64,000 nucleotides of DNA, taken from positions 22,859,595 through 22,923,594 of the forward strand of contig OX335644.1 of NCBI GenBank assembly GCA_946894095.1, written 5' to 3'. Shown here in pieces: positions 56,501 through 64,000 of this stretch; position 1 is the stretch's first letter; every line of letters starts with the position of its first letter. Both the position numbers and the translations under genes were made by a program. A model generated the notes under the pieces. The model was not told the origin of the DNA, made no database searches, and saw nothing but the letters and a program-made list of their open reading frames with translations. The stretch is from Incurvaria masculella. Its lineage: Eukaryota > Arthropoda > Insecta > Lepidoptera > Incurvariidae.

Positions 56501-59500
56501 TTGAATGAAAAATTGTGTCCAAATGAAACAATAATCATTCAAAAATTTGAAAATCATGATGCAAATATAATGTGAGATTACTAGCACTGTAATTAATACC
56601 AATTCTGAGAAATAAAGCATAATGTGAAAAAATTGACCTATTTTCGCGATTTTTTTCTATCGGGCCAATGTTATGCTATTGGAACAATAATCATTCAGAT
56701 TAAGCGGATATAAGTGAAGTTTCATATAACGCAATTTTAGCATGATTAGTTCAATATTCTCTGAGAAATTAAGACAAAGCTAAGTGCGATTTAGCGTCAT
56801 ACGGAGCCTTAAATCATTAAATTATTAGACTTTGTTTTAAATTGTAAATTCTTTAATTTGATTTAACCTATATTGCAGATTTCTCTGTGATATTTTATTA
56901 CAAAATATTCAAGTACAACATCAAATAATTACCTTGATATTTTGATGGTTTCAACGAGTTGCCTAAGTTGAAACTATATAATCTGCTGATGGAAAATATA
57001 CAATGAACTACATACAAATGCACTAAATAAATTGTGGTTCAAGAAATTAAACACATTTTTATTTAATTTCCTTTAAGCTTCAAATCAGTAAATTTCAAAT
57101 CACGTAGATTTTGAAGGGGAAAGGCTTTGATGTGTTTCAACCAATATTTTCTGAACATGATATGTTCAATATATTCTCTACTCGTTTTGAGTTGTCTTCG
57201 ATCACGATATGTGTGAGATAATTTACAGACGTTTTCCAAACGTTTGATTTATTAACGATTATATAATTTCTGTATTTATGTTGGTGGATTTATCAACTTT
57301 AAATTGATTCTTGATATTGATTACGAGGTCGGCTACAATTCAATTTAACTGGATTGTAGAATACCTGTCTTGATTAAAATAAAATGACATGGATTCTGTG
57401 GAGATCTCGATAAAATAATAAAACAAATAGAGTTCACCACATTGTTAGTTGACCGTGTTGTTCGATGGCCAATTATGGAGATATGAGTGCCTTTTGTGTT
57501 CATGGTTTAACTAGATGTGGAAAGTCGTTTATGTAGAAGATCCTTAGCTGAAAAGCGGGTGACTACCACCGTTTGGACCAGATTTCAGTTTGGGACCTGC
57601 AAATCTGCATCGATGGAGGTTTGGCTAATCCTCAAAGCCAGTCGCTTACCCGAAGCGCACCGAGATCAGTACTGCTAGTAAATTGACCATGAAGACATAG
57701 GGAAATCGTGGCTTCATATTGTTCCCAGAGAACAGCTGAAAACCCCATACAATTTCAATGCGAATTTGAGGTTCGGTCATTGTGTATTTCAGACTATAAA
57801 GTTTGAATTGCTTTAAGACATTACATAAACAGCTTCCTGAACCATTCCATATTAGGGCACTGTGTCATATAATGACCGTGTTCACTGAATCAGCCAAATG
57901 TCCGAGGAAATATGCCAAAACCACACCTATTTCATTGATGGCGAGTACAGGCATTTGGAGGGTTTAGCACGCTGTTGCGTGACGCTGTGACCTGTGTGAG
58001 ATGGCAGTAAAAATCCAACCCTCCATAGTTGGTATGCCTTATGTACGACAAAACTTCTACAAATGACTATGTCATTCATGCAATAAAATCCAACCCTCCA
58101 TAGTTGGTATGCCTTATTTACGACAAAACTTCTACAAATGACTATCTCATTCATGCAATAAATCCAACCCCTCATAGTTGGTATGCCTAAACATCATTGG
58201 AATAACAATTCTCCGTAAAATATCCGATAACCCAATCGGTTGGATTTCATCTAAACATCTAAATTGACCGTGTCATTTAGCAGTAACATCCAACCCGCCA
58301 CAGTTGGTATGCAAATAGATTCAATCAAGTTATATGATCATATCATAAGCCTGACCTCCCCGTCAGCAGATGTAAAGTAGAGATCAATGACTTAGGAGAT
58401 CTCTTTATTGTTTGTTGATTTTTGAACTTGGAAAATTCTTCAAAATTTGCATCAACGAAGAGGAGAAAGCAAGGTAAATATTTTTTTGCTTGGCCGGCTT
58501 TCACTCAGTTGAGCGGTGGAGAAAATCTTCAATTTTCAAGGGGCTCTACTGTTAGGGCTTAGCCCAAAATGGTCTTAATTTTCATCATTCTTTTAAATTC
58601 CCGCAAGTTTCATGTTTTCTTAGTTATAGAGTATGAGAAGAATGTATACAATATATTAGGGTTGAGTAACATTTTAGTTAAATCCTAAGGTTTACTTTAT
58701 ATGAGGTTTAGTATAAATGATTGGATTAAAATTAAATTAATTATTCTAGACGACACGTGCCATTATTTAGTTATTGAGTTGATTTTAATGTAGAGATGTA
58801 TGTAAGGAAAAATAGGTACATAAGTTTAGTTAGGTAAAATAGATAGAGATAGGTTAGCCTAGGTTGGTTGGGGCTGTGGGTGATTACAAACCGCATGGAG
58901 TTCCTTTCATACTGTCCATACAAAGTGACGTGTTTAAACGTACGTTGACGTTGATTTTGATGTTTTGTTCTTTCGTGCACTCGGCCCAAAGTCTCTTTGC
59001 ACTCTACCACAGAATAACTTATAGTGCTACGCCCCTACGGTCGGTTTTGTTGTGCAAATGTGGCGTGCCCCTTCCCCCGCCGACCGGTCATCAGGCAGGG
59101 GGAGAGGGGGGGGGGCATCCTACCGCAAGCCGCGCGGCCGCCGGTGCGCTCCCCTCCTCCCGCTTCGCCGCCGCGCGATGTGAGCGCTTCATAGCAATCG
59201 CGTTGGAATGTGCTACTGGACCTTTGAATGCGACTGTACGTGCAAGTTTCTCGGTGTTCCCAGGAGCGTCTCCGCTGCTCTCGCGGCCAACCTGCCCACG
59301 TGGCTGCCCAACAGCGGTCGCGTCGCCGCCGGCGAGGCGGGCTGGACCAACTCGCTCGACCAGATCCTCTTCGCGGACCCGGCGGCGCGGCTCGTCTTCA
59401 ACGGCAGCCTGCCGACGCCCACCGACTACGTCACGCCCGGTCGGTCTCCTCATGTGTCTGTTCAAACCCTAACAGGTTTTCACCAATGTCTTTCACAGAA

Positions 59501-62023
59501 GTGCGAACCTAACCTGACTCTTTTCTTCTTGGTACATTTTTTATTGGAGTTGATTTTTCCAACTCAAGTCATAAATTAAGCTTCTGGGGTGTTACCATGG
59601 TACTTATTTGCCAGGTAAATAGCAGGTGAACAGGCAAAAGAGTGATTTAATCTTACGTATAGATGCATTTTGTACCATGTCAACTGGTATATTTAAGGAA
59701 ACACTTGCCTAATATCACATCAGTTGAAAGTTAGCATGGTACGAAATTAAACTAAACGTCAGATTGAATAACTCTCTGGCTACTCACCCGAGTTAACTTA
59801 CCATGGTAGCCTCCTGTTATCAAATTTAATACATTTAAGGTAAGGCAGTTTCACATTTTGATTGATTATTCCGAATTGTGCATCCATGTAGGTGGCGCCA
59901 CGGTCATTCATCGCAATTTCGGCTGTAACTCCCCAAAAATAGGACGTCAACAACTGTAAATGTAGGGATGAGAACATTTTGCAGTTAGCCTCCGCGCCCA
60001 GCAGAGCCTCAGCCTTCGCACTATCGTCGCCGCTCCGCGTTATGTGCGGAAAAACACATATAACTGATAATTGTGCTCGCCATTACAATAATAGTTGGTA
60101 ACTTACTATATTTGGGGAGTCAAAGGAGCATTAGTTACGGTCGAGCGTGGCGGCATCTACAAAGATGCGGTTGCCCGGTTTACAAAATGCTGGCCCCAAA
60201 AATGTTCCTAACAACGGTCGCTGGGTGCAGGTCGCGGCTCTATCCAGACACTGTCGACGTCGGCTGGCTGCCACAAGGAGCAGCGCTGGTGCACACTCTC
60301 CGTCGCTGAGCAGACCAAGTGCAACTGGGTGCGCCGAGCGACGCTCAGTCTCGGTGTGGAGCCACAGGTCAGTCTGTACTTTACAACGGTCGCTGGGCAC
60401 AAATAAAGGTCTTATACGAACTAGGTCTAAGGCGTATGCTTACCCTGCCTAGACGTCGCTGGAAGCATTGATTGATAATCAATGCTCGAAAACTGCACCG
60501 GATAAGTCCCTACCTAGCGGATCCGCATAGAATGGGCTTACTACTCTGGCACTCGTCGGTGCTGGGGACTGGTTTCGGTTGGAAGCGCTGTAATGCACGT
60601 CAGTGACACTTCATTTGGCCCCATGTGATACACCTGTATAGCTGGCATGCTGAGGTAAGCTACTACAAATCGTGGGCTTTATTTTGACAAACACACCAGA
60701 GCACTCACAACGCAAGTGGGCTTTGAATCAGGTACGCTACATAACCCACCAGCCTATCTTGCTGGCAGAAGGCTAAAACTTTCCACAATACCCGATTGTT
60801 TGCTAGCATTTTACAGCACTCTCTTTCTCTCTCTTTTATCTATTTCCCCTAGCACCAAAGCGAAAATACAATGTGAACTGTCACAATTTGATAGCCACTT
60901 CCAAAGACAACTTTGCTCTGTTTCCTGGATATTTGTTAAGGGGAAGGGCAAGGACCATTCTCCATACAGCCTAAACTAAATGGGTATTTAGGGTGCAGGG
61001 ATAAAACATTGAGACTTCTCCATTAGTTTTACGTCACGTGGACCACGCCCAATTGAAATTATTTATAATCATCAGTTGTCATGTTTGCAGGTTGACTGCT
61101 CAATGATCGGTACCGAGATCGACTGCCTCAACAACATTCAGATGGACCGCGCAGACTTCATCAGCCTCGACTCCAACTATGGCTACATCGCTAGAAAGTA
61201 AGCACACAACTATTTACTATGTTGTAGTGAAATATATCTGGCCGTGATTTGACTAAATCGCTCGTTATTTAGCCAAATTCTGGAATATAGAAATGTCAAC
61301 CGTTTATTCTGATATCTTACTAGACTAGCCTAACCTAATATACAACTTTTGTCTATTTCGTAGGGATATAGATAGAACATTCTCAGGCTTTTCTATTTTA
61401 CTGTCACTCATCCACCGGGACTTTTAGGTCATAACTTTTTCGGGCCTATCGAAATAATCTTGAGTCATCACTTCCGAGGCCAATCTAAAGGATTTTTGGA
61501 TCATAACTTTACCTGACCAAAACTTTCCCCAGCCAAACAAAAGGATTTTTGGGTCATTACTTTCTCTGACCTACCAAAACAGAATTATTGGTTGTCTGTA
61601 CAAACTCTCTCCCAATGCAGTCACCATCTTACTTCTTCACTCGTCATATTGACATAATACATAAAATTAATAAACTAACGAGTCCTCCTCTCCCCGCCAG
61701 ACACTACAAGCTGTCGCCGGTGCTGTACCACCAGACGCAGCACGCGAGCGCGTCGCGCGTGGTGGCGCTGCTCAAGACCAGCACGACCGACTCGGTGACG
61801 GGATCCAACGACACCGTGACGCGCTTCGAGAACCTGCGCGGCAAGACCGCCTGCTTCCCGGAGTACGGCGGCCTCGGTGAGTTGTTTCTCGAGCGCTCAG
61901 TTTATGCGCTGCACTCATTAAGCGAACACGATTTTAAGTCACAGATGAAGGTGAAACGCATCGCCCAGAGGACAACCAGATGAACCCAGGACACCTCGAT
62001 TAAGAAGTCGAATATGCTGAAGC

Positions 62024-62082
<59 letters not shown>

Positions 62083-63854
62083 AGCTATTATGTATATAAA
62101 TATATATATATACATAATAGCCTTTTTTATGGTAAATAAGGGGCGGCCCCCTGATTATTTGTCGATCAAATTTCGAATCTTTTCCTCAATATTTCAAAGT
62201 AAAACTTAAAACACAACTTCAGATTATTATTTTGAAGTTACATTAATTTTAGAAAAAAGAAATTTCAGTACATTTTGTGTGAAACGATTTTGGTTTCAAC
62301 CTTCATTTGACTCTGTATTACTTCTCCTCTGTATAACTAGTATGGGAAGGGGACCTAGTTTTACGTGGATTATGAACCATGAAACAGCTACCATTTGTGA
62401 TACAATTCGTCATAAAAAATCAGATAATGGCTATATATCTGACACTAACAAACGGAGTTTTAACCCATGGCCTCATGGCAAAGCAAGTCTTCGCGCCCCT
62501 GAGGTACGGGCCGCTCACATAATCACAAATCCTTTTCTGCTTCAAATATGCCTAGGAATACCTGGTTAAAGTTTGGTTAACGTTAATTTGATTATTAAGA
62601 TATATCTGTCCTCTTTCTTCTTATGTCATTAACCAAAGATAGGAATATCGTAACGATAACATTATCGTTAACCAGAGATGGTGCATTCCAGCCTAGTAAC
62701 GGTTCCTTCCGAGATAAATTTTGCAATCCGGCCCTAAGGACCGGAATATCGCGCGCCATTTTGTCGTCCTCACCCGCTCCGCTCCCCGCAGCTTGGGTGA
62801 CGTTCGTGCGCGCGGCCCACGAGCGGCAGGTGATCAGCGAGGCGGAGTGCGACTACGCGGGCACCGTGAGCCAGTTCTTCGGCTCGGCGTGCGCGCCCGG
62901 CGCCGCTCAGGTCACGCACTCGCTCTCCGACGTGAGTCTATTATGGTTTGGCTAGTGATAATTCGAACCGAAAAAACCGTTTTCAGCCAGATAAGGCTTG
63001 GTTGAGGTTCCTGGAACCTGTCCGCACTTATGAATTATAATTGATAAATTTCGCCATATTTATTGCTGCCAAAATATTTTCAGAAATTTATCATTATTTG
63101 TTTTGTTATTGTAGCCATGATAAGTATTAATGTTGGCGCTATAAAAAAACAACTGCACCATATAACGGTTTATAACTTCTAGTTGCCAGAAGGAAACATA
63201 TAAATCTGTTTTTTTTTATATTTTGGGGGCAACAACTAGAGCTATATTTAACAATTAGTGCCTCGAAGGCTCATGGGCCGGACCAGGTTCTACGCGAAGA
63301 GGGAGCAGTAAGAGTCAGCTGCCCCTCTTTAGAGCTTCATGTGGCCTTGATTGTTCCTAGTATTCATACTTTTCCTTTCCTATATTTATCAACTTGCCAC
63401 CCCCCACTGGGCCATTCTAGGCCTTTGGCTGGCGACGACCCTGGGGGCTTCCAACAAATACGAATTTGAAAAATAAAGAAACACGTACCTTGCATATTGA
63501 GGGGTAGGCAGGCATTATAGTGCTATACGAAGACCTAGCAGTCTCATTTGTTTTATTTATGCTCAATTTCCAGAGACAACTTTTCCACCAGCACATGGAT
63601 TGGTATGGGCATAGATGTCAATGGTTCATATACGATATACATATGTAAATACTAATATTAAAGCTTATATTATCTTCAAAGGGGGCACTGAAACTGAAGA
63701 AACGAATTTAAACTGCTCCGACAGAGTACCGTTCCGACCACACTGTGTGGCGCGTGCCGAGCGAACACCAACTACCCTACCACCACCACCACTACAACGA
63801 CACCGGCGCCTGGTGTCGATACCAACCCCATCGGGCCCACCCTCGTGGACCTCA
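35507..63854 (+). CDS. Secreted two-lobe transferrin-family protein (Tsf3-like), 14 exons, 3' end outside window
   Basis: The start ATG (GCGAAAATGG) opens a signal peptide, MGYLGVVPVLLLLVGQCMA. Exons: 35507-35570, 44369-44459, 45587-45726, 47330-47478, 47673-47811, 48902-48956, 49379-49499, 49877-50016, 59264-59439, 60231-60367, 61091-61197, 61701-61876, 62792-62931 and 63725-63854. All introns are GT-AG and every phase agrees, giving at least 588 residues and an exit in phase 1. Two homologous lobes follow the signal peptide; each has the alternating Cys pattern and the x-A-D-F repeat of transferrins (GQADFGVFSEEE; RADFISLDSNYGYIARK). Introns 1 (8.8 kb) and 8 (9.2 kb) are large and full of repeats; intron 8 falls near the lobe boundary. 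Transferrins carry ferric iron in haemolymph, but the ligand residues here are mostly replaced, as in insect Tsf3/Tsf4-type proteins. The subtype is inferred, not proven. Confidence 0.9.
35675..35835. mobile_element. Small MITE (~160 bp) with inverted GCACGAA ends
   Basis: Left end CCCCGGTTGCACGAAGAAAC, right end TTTCGTGCACTCGGCCC, roughly inverse to each other. The interior contains AACACGTCACTTTTAGTGA and its inverse CAAAGTGACGTGTTTG. The left half recurs at 50704-50766 and the right half at 58891-58988. Confidence 0.7.
36759..36912. mobile_element. Palindromic MITE
   Basis: Arms CACGAGATAACAAATAATAA through AGAAGGTGGTACAAAAGCAC and the inverse GTGCTTTTGTACTGCCTTCT through AATAACTCG enclose a loop of about 30 bp. 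Just upstream, 36040-36180 holds a fragment of the foldback family of 3535-3760. Confidence 0.7.
37215..37290 (+). mobile_element. tRNA-derived SINE head
   Basis: A box TAGCCTAGTGG at 37233-37243 and B box GGTTCAATACC at 37276-37286, matching the copy at 28225-28315. Confidence 0.6.
37349..37625 (+). mobile_element. 5S-derived SINE lacking its 5S head
   Basis: Starts at the GGTTCGGAATCCATG segment that follows the 5S block in full copies. The body, GGGCTAATATCATAACGG and the A-tailed 3' end are complete. It lies in transferrin intron 1. Confidence 0.8.
37753..38246 (-). mobile_element. (GTCC)n-core interspersed element, inverted, with internal extra sequence
   Basis: It begins with the inverse of the family's right end (AACCGGCCAAATGCG, AACTCGCACACGAAGGGTTCC). 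It ends with the inverse of the left part (TGACAGACGGACGGACG, GAGGCTTAGTGATAGGG). About 300 bp in between are foreign or diverged. Confidence 0.6.
38802..39543. mobile_element. ~740-bp DNA element with ~38-bp terminal inverted repeats
   Basis: Left end ACCACGGAGGATAGAGGTAG then AGAGGAGATG; right end CATCTCCTCTCTACCTCTAT then CCTCCGTGG. The ends are inverse copies apart from a few outer bases. No transposase frame is seen. Confidence 0.75.
39661..40131. mobile_element. ~470-bp element with GGGGAAGA inverted ends
   Basis: The left end ATGGGGAAGAAAACT and right end AGTTCTCTTCCCCAA are inverse complements with two mismatches. The left half is homologous to 7413-7650. No coding sequence. Confidence 0.65.
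40132..41562. other. Transferrin intron 1 spacer
   Basis: No exon is recognised. About 40850-41035 resembles the foldback family of 3535-3760 (GTAAATTGGAACAGTG and GGAGCATAATTTTTTTTTAT). Confidence 0.35.
41563..42112. mobile_element. TTAA-flanked MITE, copy 2 (550 bp)
   Basis: Left end TTAAGGCGGCCCATCCCGCT, right end CGGGTTGGGCCACCTTAA. It is homologous along its length to 3761-4327, with two substitutions in the left terminal repeat and small indels. Confidence 0.8.
42113..43519. other. Transferrin intron 1 spacer with a LINE-tail relic
   Basis: AT-rich, no exon. At about 43290-43345, AGAGAGGCCTAAGCCCTGCA and then GTGGGTGGCACTA resemble the 3' end of RTE/BovB LINEs. Confidence 0.4.
43520..43848. 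other. GC-rich island of unknown origin in transferrin intron 1
   Basis: About 300 bp much richer in G and C than their surroundings, open in several frames on both strands (for example 43546-43878 and 43524-43910). The frames are low-complexity in Arg, Ala and Pro and match no family I know. It may be a transposon coding relic. It directly abuts the dispersed element at 43849. Confidence 0.4.
43849..44177. mobile_element. Dispersed ~330-bp element, copy 2
   Basis: Homologous to 29265-29606 in the same orientation; it ends GTTACAA like that copy. The left end, CAAGATGGCTGCC, is preceded by CAG in place of TTGTAA. Confidence 0.7.
44758..44997. repeat. 105-bp tandem repeat, 2.3 copies
   Basis: GAAAACTTCTTTAGCGGCGC recurs at 44761, 44866 and 44971. 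The two full units differ by one base, indicating a recent duplication in transferrin intron 2. Each unit holds a CACGTG palindrome. Confidence 0.95.
46594..46771. mobile_element. Palindromic MITE in transferrin intron 3
   Basis: Arms of about 70 bp: CTATGGCTGAGATAAATAGT to AAGTACTACTTTGT, and the inverse ACAAAGTACTACTTTTCGTT to ACTATTTATCTCAGCC. The loop is about 35 bp. Confidence 0.75.
47812..48901. other. Transferrin intron 5
   Basis: No repeat family or exon is recognised here. Positions 48690-48830 are rich in short inverse motifs around GCAATATT and ATTATTGTAG but no clear element boundary is seen. Confidence 0.35.
50979..51836 (+). mobile_element. Solo LTR (858 bp) with 5-bp target duplication
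   Basis: The segment starts TGTGGCGAATT and ends GGGGAAGCA, the TG...CA ends of LTRs, and is flanked on both sides by GAGTT (50974-50978 and 51837-51841). Inside, GGAATAAAAAC near 51350 is followed by an ACAGTTC-type initiator region, as in an LTR promoter. No internal region or second LTR is present. A 5-bp duplication fits Ty3/gypsy or BEL/Pao retrotransposons. It sits in transferrin intron 8. The orientation is inferred from the TATA-like motif. Confidence 0.75.
51842..53391. other. Transferrin intron 8 spacer with a tRNA-like segment
   Basis: No exon is recognised. At 52797-52862, TAGCTGGTTGGTGTAGCGCG and GTCGGTTCGAATCCTG are spaced like A and B boxes and are followed by a T-run. It does not fold into a convincing tRNA, so it is probably a SINE relic. 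The CGTCGCTTATTCC motif lies at 53350. Confidence 0.4.
53392..53767 (+). mobile_element. (GTCC)n-core interspersed element with expanded microsatellite
   Basis: Complete family ends (TTTTTAGGGTTCCGTACCC and GAGTCCGACTCGCACTTGG) enclose a CCGT tetranucleotide run of about 110 bp (53450-53560), much longer than in the copies at 26640 and 33396. Confidence 0.85.
54244..55471. repeat. 100-bp minisatellite, ~12 copies
   Basis: Units contain GGTCTACGACCAGTGTTTCC, ACAAATTTTGACATGACAG, GATCAGGTCGGGGCGTTTAT and TTTGAGTGGTCGCATGATG. The period is 100 bp, with about 5-10% divergence between units. It lies in transferrin intron 8. Confidence 0.95.
55621..55771 (-). mobile_element. (GTCC)n-core interspersed element, inverted, truncated
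   Basis: TTGTTGTTATAGCGGTAAAA, CTGTGACAGACGG, GAGGCTTAGTAATAGGG and GGGTACGGTACCCTAAAAA are the inverse of the left half of the family. Confidence 0.75.
56028..56120 (+). other. tRNA-like sequence, possible SINE
   Basis: CATGGCACAATGGTTTTAG and GAAGTTCGGTTCCTGG are spaced as A and B boxes and followed by a T-run. It has no clear cloverleaf. Confidence 0.3.
56121..58014. other. Transferrin intron 8 spacer
   Basis: AT-rich DNA with no recognised exon or element. A slightly GC-richer segment at 56310-56420 is open on one strand but matches nothing I know. Confidence 0.35.
58015..58315. repeat. ~75-bp tandem repeat
   Basis: CCAACCCTCCATAGTTGGTA recurs at about 58015, 58090 and 58163, with a diverged unit near 58288. 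Each unit also has ACGACAAAACTTCTACAAAT and GACTATGTCATTCATGCAAT. Confidence 0.85.
59440..60230. other. Transferrin intron 9
   Basis: No exon or known repeat is seen. The acceptor region near 60225 sits in a C/G-rich stretch with a weak pyrimidine tract. Confidence 0.35.
60368..61090. other. Transferrin intron 10
   Basis: No exon or known repeat is seen. The 87-codon ORF at 60716-60979 does not fit the flanking phases. Confidence 0.35.
61412..61600. repeat. Diverged short tandem repeat in transferrin intron 11
   Basis: GGTCATAACTTTTTCGGG, GGATCATAACTTTACCTGA and GGGTCATTACTTTCTCTGA, each linked by a following CCTA/CCAA-rich part, look like diverged units of about 65-75 bp. Confidence 0.5.
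62020..62115. repeat. (TA)n microsatellite
   Basis: Two long TA runs flank a TGTGTG and an AAGCTATTATG interruption, forming a near-palindrome in transferrin intron 12. Confidence 0.9.
62127..62247. repeat. Dispersed repeat shared with 5045-5165
   Basis: GGTAAATAAGGGG, then TTTTCCTCAATATTTCAAAG and AAAACACAACTTCAGA to TATTTTGAAG match 5045-5165 in the same order. Nearby, 62337-62375 resembles a piece of the 5S-derived SINE (GGAAGGGGACCTA). Confidence 0.5.
62932..63724. other. Transferrin intron 13
   Basis: No repeat family is recognised. It ends in CTGCTCCGACAG, the acceptor of exon 14. Confidence 0.35.
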
Positions 63855-64000
63855 GTGAGTACCCCCTCTCTTCCTCATGCATGCGTGCTACAATATAATA
63901 GTCAAACAATAATTAAAAGGCACAATTTTATGACATTTGTGAGGTTGGTTTTCTTTGGACATAACGGAGTAAAGGTACTTAATTATAGGATGATAAGGGA

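Larger units (their letters stand above)
59264..63854 (+). other. Transferrin C-lobe exons 9-14, ligand residues
   Basis: Exon 10 opens the second lobe with HKEQRWCTLSVAEQTKCNW. Exon 11 keeps an Asp in ADFISLDSNYG at the place of the first iron ligand. In exon 12 the Tyr expected before the hydrophobic strand is absent (ASASRVVALL), and the anion loop reads RGKTACFPEYGG, without the Thr and Arg of the canonical loop. Exon 13 keeps the SACAPGA motif. Exon 14 has LCGACRAN followed by a run of eight Thr (about residues 564-571) and a Pro-rich linker, which is unusual and may be O-glycosylated. The gene continues right of 63854. Confidence 0.65.

Overview
The window is insect nuclear DNA, most likely from a moth or butterfly (Lepidoptera). 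The evidence is short GC-rich exons with canonical GT-AG introns set in AT-rich spacer, insect-type gene families, an RTE-type LINE with the usual lepidopteran tail, and many small dispersed repeats. No prokaryotic feature is present. I assigned exons by reading splice signals, intron phase and family motifs by eye; no alignment or transcript was available.

Layout, all three genes on the + strand. (1) 1-5400: a nearly intact RTE-clade LINE (1-3165) followed by two foldback repeats and a TTAA-flanked MITE. (2) 5408-8317: the last exons of a tetraspanin gene whose 5' part lies outside the window. Its intron holds a 76-bp minisatellite, and a possible extra 3' exon lies at 8178-8317. (3) 8318-17646: intergenic DNA dominated by a 5.7-kb array of a 69/68-bp minisatellite, related to the 76-bp one, with a 2,197-bp higher-order repeat. 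(4) 17647-23399: a complete 11-exon pickpocket-type DEG/ENaC channel subunit of about 626 residues. All exon phases agree. The last exon is tandemly duplicated and one internal exon has a decayed duplicate. (5) 23400-35290: gene-poor DNA with dispersed repeats, a nuclear copy of mitochondrial 16S rRNA, and 5S-rRNA-derived and tRNA-derived SINEs. (6) 35507-63854: 14 exons of a secreted two-lobe transferrin-family protein, at least 588 residues, running off the right edge. Its large introns carry a solo LTR, a 100-bp minisatellite and many MITEs. Most iron and carbonate ligands appear to be lost in both lobes, as expected for the non-iron-binding insect transferrins (Tsf3-like).

The three genes belong to unrelated families and nothing suggests that they act together. 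The points most worth a second look are the duplicated channel pore exon, the possible stop-codon readthrough in the tetraspanin, the SINE family with a 5S rRNA head that sits beside both related minisatellite arrays, and the higher-order structure of the large array.
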